Source: Reticulascus tulasneorum
Taxonomy: Eukaryota; Ascomycota; Sordariomycetes; Glomerellales; Reticulascaceae
Reading direction: 5' to 3'
Assembly: GCA_001557505.1 (NCBI GenBank)
Contig: LSAX01000008.1
Location: 372,001-436,000, forward strand
Length of the DNA: 64,000 nt
Shown here: in pieces, positions 25,802 to 38,778 of the stretch
Position numbering within the stretch: position 1 is the first letter of the stretch
Layout of the letters: each line of letters begins with the position of its first letter
Position numbers and translations under genes: made by a program
The notes under the pieces: generated by a model
What the model was told of the DNA's origin: nothing
The model's database searches: none
What the model saw: the letters and a program-made list of their open reading frames with translations, nothing else

Positions 25802-28260
25802 ATGGCATCATCCGACCCGATTCCCACTGCACTTGCGGATGCCGAGGCGAGGTGGGGCCGGGCGGCCGCCGCCGCGGCTCACGAAGCTTTAAAAGCCAAA
25901 CAACTCGAGGCCGAGTTCCAGGCTGCTACTGAGCGGCAGGACGCGCCTCAGATCCTACGAGATATTATCGAACGCGAGACGTCTGCCGCCAGACGAGCTA
26001 CTGACTCTGCTTCTGTCGCCAACGACGCTAAGATTGGACTCATTGCTGCCCAGGCTGCTGATGCTCGCCGACAGGCCGCCAAACATGGAGCCGACAAACA
26101 AGATATCACTGATCGGAACATCAAGACCACCCCTCGCATTGAATTCAATCCTGTCACTTCCAAAGCTACCCAAGATGCGCCGGAGGGCGAGGCTAACGCC
26201 AAACCCCTGCAAGATGCTACAAACCAGAAGGAATCTACTAAAGCTAGAAACAAGGCGGAGACACCCTCAAACGAAACACAACTGCCCGGCACGGCTCCCC
26301 TGCTGCCAACTGATACCACTCCGTTGGGACGCGCCCAGGTCGAGGCCGAATACCGACAGCGTTTAGCTCAAGACGCCGATGCTGAGTATAGGATCGCTCT
26401 GCGCGAGAAACTCACCGGCGACGCTATGCGAGCTGCTTGGGAGAAGATGCATGCGACCGCCGCGGATAATTGCGAGGCTCAAATGATTCTCGCGAAGTTC
26501 CAAAAGGCGGCTGTAGCCGGGGTCGTGGATGATATTCAGACTTTGAACATGAGCCTGCAGAGCGATGCCGCTGGAAACAATCAAAGTGAGAATATTGTTA
26601 TCGGTGGTGACGACAAGGTGAAAGCACGTGTTGAAAATTCTCGAGTCAACACCGCTCCTGCCCACAAACTGTCAAGCAAACGCATCTCCAGATTTGCACA
26701 CAAGTCTTCAGGCAGTCAAGCCACGCTGCGATCGCGAGTTCTCAAGAAAACACATAGTCGCCAAGCAGCCAAGATGTCTGAGGCAACAGGAACGATCTTT
26801 TCCTTCGCCCCTCCTACCCCTGCACCCTCTGTTGATGAGTCTGATGGCTACTGGTCCGAGCATGGAGGTTCTAGTTTCGAGGGTGAAGGCTCTTCGAACG
26901 TGGATGAGGCTGAGGCATTGGAGTATCGACAAGATTATTACGACTCGATCCGCGACCTCATGGCACCCCGCAAGCGAAAGGCCGACGAACTCTCTGACGA
27001 CGACGAGGACTCGCATGGCGATGATGATGCTGATGTGAACTTCGGACTATATGGTGGAAGCTGTAAGCCTTTCCCTGCTTACGAACCTCGCACAAGAATA
27101 TGACTTGACTAAACTACTGCAGACGATAACGATTATTGGCACGATGATCCACTTGATGCGCCCAGTGGTTCAACTCTCCCTCTCAACTGGAATGAGCGCC
27201 CTCAGGTCAGAGTATGTCCGCTCAGCCTCGTTTCTGAAGATTGTGTTTTCTTGATGACCTAGACTAACAACCCCTCGCTAAAGACCCTAATGGCAGAAGC
27301 CCGCAGCCTGGCACCAGTCCTGAAGGCAAAGCGCGCTGAGGACACCGATGTCCCGGACATCAACCCCTTGGTCCCTGCCCGCGACCCCCCTGGCGCTCGA
27401 TACTGGACTATGAAGACCGATGGCTGGGACAACTGGGTCGGCCACCACAATACGTTGTACCTGATTGACAATCTTATTGCCGACATTGCCGCATCTGGTG
27501 GACGTCCACGACGATGGGGTGGTGAGTTCTCTACTTGTTTTGACTATCTACCGTGACTGACTTTGCTTTAGGTCAACGTTGGTACACTGGTAAGGTTATG
27601 TCGTACTGGCGTCACTTCCAAGTCACTAACGCAGAATGCAGCCCGCGCGAATCTGAAGATTATGAAGAAAGGAGACCTGGCCCTCCTCTATCACACCTAC
27701 ACGCAATATACCAAAGACAACGGCCCTGTTGGCGTCGTGCGCATCGCTAAGGAATGGTCTCCAGATTGTATAGAATCCCCCCCCCCAATAGTGTCGCTCT
27801 CTACTGACCATACCCAGGGGATGCCGTCATCGACGACAACGCCTACTATGACAAGACCGCTCCCCTTGACGGGAGCAAGTGGTGCATCGTCCATGTCGAG
27901 GTGATGCAAAAGTTCCCCCGGATCGTTTCGCTCGTCGAGATGCGCAAAGCCGAGAAGTACCAAGGCGTCGAGGGACCGCTGCATCATGTCGGATTCTTCA
28001 GGAACCAGCACTGTTCCACCACGCTGCTCGAGGAGCATCATTGGAACCACATTCTCAACATGGCGCGATCCAACAGCACGGAGGAGGAGTGGGCGGCCAG
28101 CATCATCAAGCCGTACGACCAGGATACGCATGCTATTGTTCGTGCTCGGGATGAGATCCAGAACGGCGTTCAAGCTGCCGAACAGCGTGGTGACAAGAAC
28201 GAGGCGGCTGGCACCGCAATGGAAGGACATCTCCCCGATGCGATGGATATGATGGAATGA
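25802..28260 (+). CDS. EVE-domain protein with long helical N-terminus
   Basis: Six exons: 25802-27062, 27123-27211, 27263-27521, 27572-27589 (18 nt), 27642-27767 and 27818-28260, about 731 aa. The C-terminal part is an EVE domain (PUA/YTH-like fold, THYN1 family) at about residues 497-665. It shows RYWTMKTDGW, GDLALLYHTYT, NGPVGVVRIAKEWSPDWDAV and WCIVHVEVMQKFPRIVSLVEM. EVE proteins are thought to bind modified bases in DNA or RNA. The first 420 residues are Ala/Glu/Lys-rich and probably alpha-helical or coiled coil. A basic then acidic stretch near 395-415 (PRKRKADELSDDDEDS) resembles a nuclear localisation signal. All junctions keep phase (Y421, G537, A543 and W585 are split codons). I do not recognise the N-terminal region. 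It faces UTP6. Confidence 0.85.
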
Positions 28261-28373
28261 GACCGAGTAGATTTTGCTCAATTTTTCACCAGTCATGGCA
28301 CTAGACCTGACGTGCACAGAAGTGCAACTAGCTGTAAATAAACCCCAGGGAGGGATCCCCTGCAATGCCAAAA

Positions 28374-29625
28374 CTATACAAGTAACTTTCCCCTCGTGTG
28401 CTCCAGGACGGTTCTGATGCCAGAATCGAGGTCCCCCATGTCCAAAACCGCATCGATCCACGCGGCCGTGCTGTTCTGCAACCGCGGCTTGTCCGATGCA
28501 GCCTCCAATCCTCCCTTCAAGCGTGCCAGTGATTCGCCCAGCCCGCGGGGAAACTCTGCCGTGTACGGGCTTATCCCCAGTATCGGTTGCCGGATGTAGC
28601 AGTTCCACGTCGCTGGCTCATTGGTATATTCTGCTTGCATGCTCTCCAAGACGTGTTGCAGTATTCTTGACCGGACGGAGACCTTTGCGCAACTTGCGAA
28701 CATGTCGAAGAAGCGCTCCGCCACGTCTGCGTTGAAGAAGCCCTGCTTCCGTGATATATCGAAGATGGCCGTGGGAATTGCGCCGTCCATGGCCGGATTG
28801 TGTTCTAGTTTTTGGACAGCATCGTTGGTGAAGACTTCCTTCTCCTGGGTAGGCGCATCAGGCAGCATTAGATTCCCGTCCTCGTCCTCGTCCTCATCCT
28901 CTCCATCCCGAAACTCGATTTCCTCCCCTTCCCGGACCAGATTTTCTTTTAGCGCTTCGCCCGTCTTCTTTCCTGTGTTCTTCGCCTCCATTCTACCCAG
29001 CCACTCCATCTCACATCTAGCATACTCGACCCAGACCGTCGCCTCGGCCGAGCAGAACCGACAGCCCCTCATGAAAAATCCCCTGGCGGTTGCCATGTCC
29101 CCGTTCTTCGCCGAGCGCCGCCCCGCCTGTACCCATAGTTCGGCGTCCCTGGGCTTCATCCTCAGCGCGCGGGTCATGGTCCGCCGCCATCGCTTGGTGG
29201 CCTTCACCTTGGCCGTGTAATCCAGGTATTCGCGCCACAACTCACCACTACCCGGATGGCGGTTGACGCCGCGATCGTAGATGGCGAGCACACGGCCCTG
29301 CCCCGTGTGCTGCGAAGTGACGCGAGAGATCTTGAGCCGCTTGGTGCGTTTTGTGCGCAGCGCCTCAAGGGATTGCTCCCAGGCTGCATAGGAGGAGAAG
29401 TCGGCCGGCAAGCAGCCTGGCGCGAGGACTCGGTGCTCGAAGTCGCTGCGCTTCTGGACTATCGTTCTGATCTCGTCCTGGGTGTCCGTTTAGCATGGGC
29501 CCTTCATGGTGGGGTGGAGGGGAGTCGGGATGTACCTTTGCGAAAATTTCCTTTTCCTCCCATTCTCGCAATTGGGGAACGGAACGCTCTAGATAGAAGC
29601 GTGCCTTTTCTGCGACGCCTGCCAT
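28374..29625 (-). CDS. UTP6: Utp6, U3 snoRNP / SSU processome HAT-repeat protein
   Basis: Two exons: 29625-29536 and 29477-28374, about 397 aa (yeast Utp6 has 440). It belongs to the small-subunit processome that cleaves pre-18S rRNA in the nucleolus. The N-terminus MAGVAEKARFYLERSVPQLR with EWEEKEIFAK|DEIRTIVQKRSDFEHR is the U3-associated Utp6 domain. HAT repeats follow: LAIYDRGVNRHPGSGELWRE, TRALRMKPRDAELWVQAGR and GFFMRGCRFCSAEATVWVEY. An acidic insert (DGEDEDEDEDGN) lies near residue 195. The intron GTACAT...CCCAG (29535-29478) joins in phase. The gene converges on the EVE-domain gene, with only 113 bp between stop codons. Confidence 0.92.
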
Positions 29626-30538
29626 TGATGCGACTTTGTTTGCAGTATGTAGCTATATGGCTATTCCATGTATGTTGTATGGCAGGGAGTTGTGCATGGG
29701 CATTAATATTGGACGGGAAAAAAAGTTGACGAGGCTGAAGCTAAATTTTTTTTTTGCTTGCTTCTGCGGAGCTAACTTTACCTCAGGTACTGACCATTGG
29801 CTGGGATGCATCTCATAGCCTTGCCTTACGTTGCTTGCAAGCCTCGGCTGAACTTGACAGCCACTTTGAGCACGAGAGATTTGATAAAATCGTTAGTGTT
29901 CGCGATTAAGGTATCCATAATCTTTTTATAGGTGTTAAAGCGAAGCTAATAATATAAGTTTCCGTATCGATGAACGATTTTCAACAACGCCTACCCAGGT
30001 ATTCTGCAATATCATAATTTCACATGTAACATCAAATACCAAAGTATCTATCCAAATTGTTGGCTCCGGCCGGACGGGTCTAATACAATCTGAAGGCAAT
30101 TTATCGACGGTTCGGTGTATGCCTAGGCGTACCTGGTTTACACGGCCCCCAGAGGACAAGATATGTACTTGAACGTCCCGCGTTGGTTCTTGACCTCACC
30201 TCCATTCCACGTGCACTTATCCCTGATAGCCAAAATCGGGTTTTGACGTCAATCTTCAGCGATCAAGGAAGTCCCTAAGGCCAAGTTCGATTGCAGTCAT
30301 GCTCTTGCCTGGACAATCGTGCCAGATGATGAGCATTTTTACTAGCCAGATGCTCCCATGGCTTGATATCAACAACCCCATCATCAAAGTTCTGATAGCT
30401 TTCTTAAAGCATTTGGAAACTTCGGTACGTATTCGCGAGATCCTGTCAGAAGTGCTGATTCCTGATTCTTCAGGAAACATTAGATCACACAGCATGATGC
30501 AGCAATAGGGTCTTCAAGATGAAGGCCTTCAAAGTGTG
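29626..30538. other. Intergenic, no gene seen
   Basis: 913 bp upstream of UTP6 and downstream of the DUF7730-like gene. AT-richer from 29850 to 30060. The short frames (for example 30256-30495) show nothing recognisable. It holds the UTP6 promoter. Confidence 0.45.
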
Positions 30539-31382
30539 TCAATAGCCCGTTGTGTGCCCTAGTTGACGGGCGCCTCGGCGGATAATAGTGCATGGCAGTG
30601 TCTCCTCCCACGCCGAGGCGGCGGCGGGGAAAGGAAGAATAAAGTCGAAATGCGAAGGACGAGTCACCTTCTTGATCCCCTCCCACCCAGTCCATTCCTT
30701 TTCTGTCCATTCCGAGGCGACCAGCCACGGAGCAAGCACCAACTCAACTCTCAGCCACTTAAGCCCTTCCATGGCCGCCAGAGCCTTCCAAACGCCCATC
30801 CAAAGGATATCATACTTGCCAGGGTCTTTTGCCTTGAGTCTGAGGGGGTAATACTGTGCCCACTTAATGTTGACCCGGGAAATGTGGGCGAAATGAGTCG
30901 CTGGAGGGCGTTGAGACATGACTATGACGGATCGCACACAATGCGAGAAGTCGAAACAAGTCTCTCGGTAAAGAATACGTATACACTCAAAGTAGCTGAT
31001 GAGAGGGTGAGTAGATGGAATGCGAACATAAGAGACAGGATATGTACATCATCTTGCACGTCAGCAGTAGCGATACATGGTCGCATTGGCTGTTTTTTGT
31101 GCTGCACAAGCCAAGATGAGGGCCCCGTGAAGCACCATCCGCATCCCATTCCAAGCATTCGTTGGCGCGAAGCCTAAGCCTATTGCGCTGGAGGTAGAGG
31201 TGAACTGCATGCCCACGGAAGCAAGTTTCCCAGATCAAGCGACGTAGTTCGGGGGGAAGCCTGGAAAGAAGCGGCGTATCCTGCTCTTTGGCCATGCGAG
31301 GCGAGATGGGTCCTGGGGGGAAGAAAGGCACCAGCTTGCGAGCATTGGTGAGGAGCTCTTGGAAGCTGAAAGACAGTGACAT
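30539..31382 (-). CDS. DUF7730/2EXR-like protein
   Basis: Two exons: 31382-31048 and 30995-30539, about 263 aa. The first block PLLSRLPPELRRLIWETCF is the family's F-box-like opening. Across the splice (GTACAT donor at 31047, CATCAG acceptor), LLTCKMI|YFECIRILYRETCFDF is the second conserved block, followed by RSVIVMSQRPPATHF and a C-terminal LRVELVLAPW strand-like region. The family is frequent in Pezizomycotina and has no established function. The start could also be the ATG at 31544 in the same frame, which adds 54 residues of less convincing sequence. Without the intron the frame ends within 20 codons, so the junction is well supported by the family pattern. Confidence 0.72.
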
Positions 31383-32435
31383 GGCGGTGGTTGTAGACGG
31401 TGAAAGTTCCAGGTGCCTGAAGGTCAGCGGGCGAGTTTCTATAACTCTCAAAGGTAGAACTGCCCACGAATAACTCAGCAGTGAGGCCAGCGGAAACGGA
31501 GGCCTCATCACCACCACAGGCTGCAAGTTGGCTGCAGGCATCAAGAGTACCTAGCCAGAACAGCAGCCTACAGCGTCACTGCATGTGAGGTTCAGAAGCC
31601 GCGCCAACAGCATGCTGTAACGTTTACAACAGCAGCATCTCACCAAACACAGCAGGATTACAACAAGCGATGTCTGGTGGCCTAGCTACTTAGAGGAATA
31701 TCCTTGCCCTTTATATAGATACATATAAGGTTTAGATGCGATCGCAGGCTGTATTACTGGTATCTCTTCAAGCCCGAGATGGTGCCTCCCTGGGCGCCTG
31801 GCTACTCGTACTTGGGCACAGGCATATTTGTACCAATGAACATCCACGATTTTTAACGGTGCATCAAATAAGTTACACATATTCCAGTACTATGCAGCAA
31901 GTACGTACCAACAAATAATCCGAGGCACCAATCGCTACATCACGAGCTAGGCATCTTGTAGCAGGTGGATGCCCCGCGGATATTACTGCTGGAGCGGGAC
32001 GTCCACTAAAGCGCCGGCATGGCCGCCAGATTTTAGCGCTAAGCCTCATGGCATCCCAGGAGAGCCAGCACGAGAGGGTTCCTATCTATCAAAGCCTATT
32101 ACCTTAAGAGCCGCCAAGCGCTGTGGGAGCGCTAAGCTGATCTTGGTAGCGTGTCAGCTCCCCCGTAGCAGGGATCGTGAATACCTGGGTGTCCAGATTA
32201 AGTAAGGTAGATTACCTTATTAACCAAGTTCGATCATGTATTATTCCCCATAGATCCCGGGCGGGCCCCCAACACGAGCCACGAGCATGATGCCGAGTCC
32301 AACTCCGCCAAAACAAAAAATCCTCCCTCCTTTTTCTCGAGACACTTCTTCGCAGCCATCCCCCTCTCTTCAATCGCAATCGGATTCTCCGGATGGTCTC
32401 CCTCTCCATCCTGCCCTTCCTTTTCATTGTCTAAG
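31383..32435. other. Intergenic, possible decayed repeat
   Basis: No gene was recognised. From about 31680 to 32220 the sequence is compositionally uneven. A small perfect inverted repeat, TAAGGTA-GAT-TACCTTA, lies at 32203-32219. This could be a transposon scar, but I cannot name one. The last 150 bp are the pyrimidine-rich leader of CWH43. Confidence 0.35.
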
Positions 32436-35400
32436 ATGGCGCCTGGTTATAAGGATAAGGATGGCAGCGTCGTGCTCGCCTTCAATGGCCAGTGGGTAAG
32501 CTGGTCGCATACCGTCGTCGCATACAGTGAGCTTCGCCTCCACCCCCCCGTCGCGTTGGCACGATTGATGCGCGGAGCTGACTTGTGTGATCCCAGCTGC
32601 TTTCATCAGTGCCTTCATTGTGGGTGTGTCGCTGCACTACAAGAAGATCGTACAGAATGAGTGGTTCGGATACCCCGACGAGTGGTTTCCCTCCGTGTCG
32701 GCGACGATTGGCGATCGGTACCCTGAGCGGTCGTTCTTCATGCTTTTCATCGCCATCACTTCAGGTAGGAATGCCCCAACTGGACTTTTTTCTTCTTCTC
32801 GTGTCGATTCTAAACTCTACCTGCTTAGGCCCACGCTTCGCGCTCGTCGGTCTTTGGTATCTCCTCACCAGGAAGCCCGGCCATAGTCTCCCGGGCTTTA
32901 TCGGAGTCGTTGGTGTTCTCCGAACCTTGCTCTGCGGCGGATTCGCATACGTGACATCGACCGATGACCACAAATGGCACGATATCTTCATGATTTCCTA
33001 CATCGCTGCCACATTGCCATGGACTCTTGGCTGCATCGCCCTCAGCCCGCCGAATCCCCAAGCCATAAAGCTACGAAAATATATTGGAGGATCCTTCTTC
33101 GGCACCCTGGTGCCGTTGATCTACTTCTTCATTCAGCACAAGGTGCACAGGGTCGCTGGTGGTAGGCTACCCGACTCGTGGAGGACTCGTATAGGCTCCC
33201 CTGGCTAACGCGCTCCAGCTTATACGACCTACGCCTTCTTCGAATGGGCTCTCATCATCCTCGACGTGGGTTTCGACGCCGTTACGGCCCTCGACTTCAG
33301 TACGTTTGAATTGGTGGTGAAGGATATCAAGGGCACGAGCAAGGGGTACGTTCAGTGGCTTCCGCGATAGTCTTGTACATATTGTACACTCGTACAGTCT
33401 GGACCAATAAAACCAGTTTAAGAGGGATTCTAAGACTAGATACAGTGAAAACCAATCCTCTGTCTCATCCGCAGCGCTCGAGAAAGAGTACGCCTTCTTC
33501 CCTTGCGTGCCCCTTTCCGGCTTTTACTGACGTTCAATAGAAAGGAGGCCGCAACTGGTGGCCTGTTTGCGGGTCAGTTCTTCTGGACGCAAGCACTCGA
33601 TACTGCCGCAGATATCTACCACGGTGTAAGTACCTGGCTCCTCTGTGCTGAAAGGACCATCTGACTTTGAACAGTTCATCTTCTGGACCATGCTTACCAG
33701 TCTTGGTCTGTCTGTGTGGTGTAAGTACTCTCGACATGATTGCAGCCTTGGCTCTTCTGACTTCAAGCAGACTTCCCTCTGTGGTATATGGGTCTCTCAG
33801 GCTACGAAGTCATGGTTATGGCTACCATCTCGCCCTTCCTCCTGGGTATTAAGCCGCTCCGCTCTCTCGTAGTGAGAAATCTCCGGATCGTTCACATCCT
33901 GTCACTTGCAGGAATCTTCGCCTACAAAGTTCCAGATCCGGCTTACCGCCTCTTCACAGTCGGCTTCGGTGTTGCGATGTCGTGTCTTGGTTGGGCCGCG
34001 ACACTCTCGTCCGAATCTGTCCATGAGGCTAGGCTCGAGTCCAAGGTCCTTGCCTGGACAGTTGGCCTGATTTTGTCGTCGGCGGTCAAGTTCGCGTGGC
34101 AGACCAACAATCCGATCTGGCCCACCATGCATGCCGAGAATGGAGGCTACAATGGCATCGGGCTTACTATTGGCGTTCTGGCAGCCTTACGCTTCACGAG
34201 GAGAGCACCGCTCGCCAGCGGCCCCGCCCCAGACGCCCAGAAGGGTGGGCCATCCATTTTGGCTGCCCTTGGCTTTGGCGGCCTGCTCTTCGGCATGCAC
34301 TCGCTGCTCTCAGATACCAGCACCATGATCCTGTGGGTGTGGGAGGGGTATCCCATCCAAGGGCCAGTCTCTAGTGTCCACGGATACTACACTGTCGCTG
34401 CCATGACAGTGGGCGCACTCGTCGGGCTTTATCAGCCAGCCCTAGCTACTCTGGGGCCTGCATATGGCGCTGGTTGCGTTGGAGCTGCCGTCATCACTGT
34501 TCGCACGAACTGGCCCGGATACTACGGTGCCCTCCTCCTCGCCGCCTACATGATGTCTCTCTCTGTGCCGCTTATGAAGAATGCGGCCAAGACAAACCCG
34601 ACCCTCACGTTTGGGTTGGGTTTCCTGATCTACAATTTTATGGTGCTGTTCCACGTGTGGGTCGTGGCGTATGCATTTGTTCCAGGCGGCCCGCTCGTTC
34701 GCGAACACACCAACTGGGTCGTGATGACCATGATGATGCTCATCGGATGCGGCGTTTGGGGCCTGCCCACGGTTCGCAAACAAGGGACCCAGAGAGCCTA
34801 CCCGTCGCAGCACAGGAGGTATCACACTGTCGGGGCGGTGATCGTGAACATATTCTTTCTCTACGCTGCGTTCCTGCGTTTCCCGACGAACGACTACAAG
34901 CCGTATCATGCGGAGGACCGTGTGCTGACGGCCGGCATCTGGACCATTCACTTCTCGCTGGATAATGACATGTGGTCGTCCGAGTACCGCATGCGAGATC
35001 TCATCAAGGAGGTCGAAGTCGACGTGATCGGCCTCTTGGAGTCGGATCTTCAACGCATCATCATGGGCAACCGTGACAGCACCCAGTTCCTCGCTGAAGA
35101 CCTGGGCATGTATGTCGACTACGGCCCGGGACCGAACAAGCACACGTGGGGTGCCGCCCTGCTTTCCAAATTTCCGATCCTCAAGTCCACGCACCATCTG
35201 CTTCCCAGCCCGGCTGGCGAGTTGGCCCCGGCAATTCACGCGACCCTCGACGTTTACGGCGAAGAAGTGGACGTCTTCGTTTTCCACTCGGGACAGGAGG
35301 AGGATGTCGAAGATCGTCGACTCCAGTCGGAGTACATGGCCAAACTAATGGGGTCATCTACCAACCCGTCGATCCTTCTATCCTACCTGGTCACCAAGCC

Positions 35401-35755
35401 TCTCGAGGGCAACTATAACAACTACGTCAGCGAGACCTCGGGGATGAACGATGTAGACCCCTCAGACTGGGATCGTTGGTGCGAGTACATCCTCTTCAAG
35501 GGCCTGAAGCGCGTGGGCTACGCCAGAGTCAGCAGGAGCACAATCACGGATACCGAGTTGCAGGTTGCCAAGTTCGTGATTCCGAAGTCCAAGGCGGAGA
35601 TTGCCGAGCAGAAGAGTCTGAGTGCGGAAGCCAGGAATCATAGGGTCCAGGAAAGCGAGGTGCCGCAGGGGTGGAGGTTCCCGGCTTTATTCAAGGGCCA
35701 GGGCGTTCGGGGCCATGCATACCACGTGTTCGAGGAGCCGCGGTATTTTAGTTAG
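32436..35755 (+). CDS. CWH43: Cwh43, GPI-anchor lipid remodelling protein
   Basis: Eight exons: 32436-32526, 32597-32764, 32829-33161, 33219-33345, 33440-33487 (48 nt), 33541-33625, 33675-33720 and 33771-35755, about 960 aa (yeast 953). In yeast, Cwh43 puts ceramide into GPI anchors in the ER. The N-terminal FRAG1/PGAP2-like membrane part includes [34 protein letters not shown] and [16 protein letters not shown]. Many more transmembrane segments follow ([35 protein letters not shown]). The last 270 residues are the PGAP2IP endonuclease/phosphatase-like domain ([50 protein letters not shown]). The small exon 5 restores a charged ALEKEKEAA linker and keeps frame. The frame is continuous to the stop at 35755. 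Confidence 0.92.
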
Positions 35756-36967
35756 GCGTGGGAGGAGACGGCGCTGATGACCTGATGTGGATTGATTGAT
35801 TGATTGATTGATGTGGCTGGGGTTGTTCGTTTGTAAGATTTGATATGGAATGTGTCAATCGATCTAAATCCTTGAGGCTTGCGTGAGTTCAATTGGGAAC
35901 TCCTTTGGGGTATTGTCCCGGAACGAGTTTACAGCTTGAGTGCGATATGCGTCTGCAAGAGCTATATGCAACATGGTCTACGGTGGGGTATTGTAAGTTT
36001 TAATCATCAATCACATAATGTGGCTATTCGCAGCATCTTGGTAAGCTGGCCGCCGGGCGTGCTCCTTGCATCGTACAGTCAGCCTGCCATTCATGCCGGA
36101 TTTGAACTTAGAGAAGCGGCCGACCGGGGGGGAGTGGAGGGTCCGTCTGTAACATGCAATCATCCGGATGCCGTTAATTACATTGTCTGTTTCGCAGAAG
36201 CCGAAGGCGGACGGTAGCCGACTCGAATGCCCAGTGGTAACTGACTTGTGCATGCAGCAGCCATAGGGCAGGTTGCTATGTATCTCACAGATGCTATTCT
36301 GGTCGATCAGTAAGCGGCGATACTGCGAGATCTCCCACACTTGGAACTGGGGAGCACCTAGTATCTATCCTTTTTCGGCTTACATATCCGGGACGGAAGT
36401 CCGCCGCTCACGCATATCGGCATACCGCTTCTCAGTCCAGCAATATTGCCGTTCTTCACCAGGGCTTTCACATGGCCAAACTGGCTCCCCTTCCGTAGGC
36501 ATGCCCGCCCAGCGTAAGCACTAAATGACCACCACAAACATTCTCAGTGGAGGAGCCACCATAAACCAGGAATGCATTAACGATACAGGCACTGCCGTTG
36601 GTGGAAGTGCCCCGTCGGGGACCAGGCCATGACGTTTAGGGGCCCCCCCCCGCCGGTAGCCGAGGCTGCTAGCATTGCTGCATTAGGCAACTCCTAAGCC
36701 GACTCGATACAGCATAGCGGGTCTGGGTTTTGGCGATAGCGCCGATAAGTTGTTTGGCCCGCGGGAAGCCGATGCCGCCAGTTCCATGGCATGGAAGTAT
36801 AACATTGAACAAAGATGGCATTGCAGAGGACGATGGACCGAGACAAACTGTGTGAACGAACCCTAAAAGGCTTTTGCGGGGAAGATCTGTTGCTTGGAAA
36901 CATTCTCTCCCTCCACCTCGCAAACACTTGAAGCATCTTGTTTGTATACAGTCCCGTGTAAGTGAAC
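35756..36967. other. Intergenic, no gene seen
   Basis: 1.2 kb between CWH43 and the P450 gene. It contains a (GATT)5 microsatellite at 35790-35812. The short frames (35879-36217, 36273-36524) lack any recognisable feature. It holds the CWH43 3' UTR and the P450 promoter. Confidence 0.45.
35790..35812 (+). repeat. (GATT)5 microsatellite
   Basis: Perfect tetranucleotide repeat 35 bp after the CWH43 stop, in its 3' UTR. Confidence 0.85.
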
Positions 36968-38778
36968 ATGGCGATAGATCTCAGCCATATCTGGCTCTGG
37001 CTAGGGCTGTCCGTCTTGGGAGGAGCTGTATATGTGAGTACCCTATTGGAACCAAAATTCCCAATGAAATAGATAGGTTTTCTAAGACTTGAAAAAGACG
37101 ACTGGTATAATCATCTACCGCGTATTCTTCCACCCGCTGGCGAAACACCCAGGACCATTCCTAGCAAAGATCACCGACGCCTACCAGCTCTACCATGCCT
37201 GGAAAGGGGACCGCCATCTCGAGTTCTGGCGAATGCACGAGACATATGGTAAATATCTTTCCCCCAAGAGCCAAATCACTATCGAGCGAGACTGACCACC
37301 CCCTCAGGCAAAGTAGTCCGCTTCGGGCCCAACAGCGTCTCTTTCAACTCCAACACGGCCCTCAAGGATATCTACGGCTTCCGCGCCAATGTTCGCAAGG
37401 CCGAGTTCTACAACGCCTTCGTGCATCCGGCCGCCAACACGCACAACACGCGTGACAAGGAAGTCCATGCCCGCAAGCGCCGAGTCCTGGCCCACGGCTT
37501 CTCGGACAGCGCCATGCGCGAGATGGAGAAGTACATCCTCGGCAACGTGCGCGTCTTCACCGAGCAGATTGGCAGCGGGCCCGTGGATGACAAGAAGGGC
37601 TGGACGGCGCCGAAGAACATGGCCGACTGGTGCAACTACATCGCGATGGACATCTTGGGCGATCTGTGCTTCGGGAAAGCGTTTCGCATGTTGGAGATAC
37701 CGGATAATCGGTTTGCGTTGGACTTGATCGCCTCGGCCACCAAGAGACATTTGATTGTACGTTTGTTGTTTGAATTCCCGAGGTGGGGAGGACGAAGCTG
37801 ACAGCATGTGTAGTGCGGAACTATGCCCATCGTCGACAAGTTGGGGCTCGACAAGTATCTGTTCCCGACTATTGCGGCAGGACGGGCTCGATACATGGCA
37901 TACAGCAAGGCCCAACTCGGCGAGCGGACACAGTTGGGAGAAGACTCGGACCGCCGAGATTTCTTCCATTACCTGCTCAAGGCCCGCGATCCCGAGACTG
38001 GCCTCGGCTTCTCTACCCCAGAACTGTGGGGCGAGTCGAATCTTCTGTAAGTCTGCGTCCATAAAGAACTAAGAAACTGGAGGCTAACCGCCCGAACAGC
38101 ATCATCGCCGGGTCTGACACAACCTCGACTGCCATGGCGGCCACTTTCTTCTACCTCTCCCGCAACGCGGCCGCGCTAAAGAGGGCCACAGAAGAGGTCC
38201 GCAGCAAGTTCAGTGATATCGAGGAGATCCGCCAGGGCGCCGTCCTCGGCTCCTGCACTTACCTCCGCGCCTGCATCGACGAGGCGATGCGGCTCTCTCC
38301 TTCGGTCGGCGGCCTGCTGCCCCGAGAGACGATGAGAGGCGGCATGACCATCGACGGAGAGCACATCCCCGAAGGTGTCGTCGTCGGCACCCCGCACTAC
38401 ACCATCCACCACAACGCTAAATACTATGCCGACCCCTTCGCTTACGCGCCCGAACGATGGGTCGTCGGCTCCACCAACCCGCTGACAGAAAAGGTCGTGG
38501 ACGAGACCGACGTCACCCTGGCTCACAGCGCATTCTGCGCGTTCTCGATCGGACCCCGTGGATGCATCGGCAAGGGATTGGCGTATCAGGAGATGATGAT
38601 AACGCTGGGCCGCTCGCTGTTCCTGTACGACCTGCGCAAGGCTGTCGGGGTCGTTGATCCTGGCGAGGGGCACCCTGAGATGGAGTGGGGACGCAAACGG
38701 GCATCGGAGTTTCAATTGTATGATACCTTCACTAGCATGAAGGATGGCCCGATGGTGGAGTTTAGACAAAGATCATAA
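36968..38778 (+). CDS. Cytochrome P450, CYP65-like
   Basis: Five exons: 36968-37033, 37098-37248, 37308-37756, 37814-38046 and 38100-38778, 525 aa. A membrane-anchored monooxygenase. The N-terminal anchor is IWLWLGLSVLGGAVY, then YRVFFHPLAKHPGPFLAKI (the Pro-rich hinge). The I-helix oxygen-binding motif AGSDTTST is at 303-310, the K-helix ExxR at E361-R364, PERW at 417-420, and the haem loop FSIGPRGCIG has its axial cysteine at C455. All catalytic motifs are intact. The overall pattern (isotrichodermin C-15 hydroxylase type) resembles CYP65-clan enzymes of secondary metabolism. No polyketide or peptide synthase lies near, so this is not an evident cluster and the substrate is unknown. The exon 2 acceptor is AAG at 37095-37097, a weaker site than YAG. 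Confidence 0.9.

Noticed and set aside
33345..33540. A 13-nt micro-exon (acceptor CCGCAG) in CWH43
   Set aside because: It breaks the frame. The 48-nt exon starting after ACTAG at 33440 keeps phase and gives the expected charged linker.
34442..35287. 281-codon minus-strand frame
   Set aside because: Antisense to CWH43, which is fully supported by family motifs; a codon-bias shadow.
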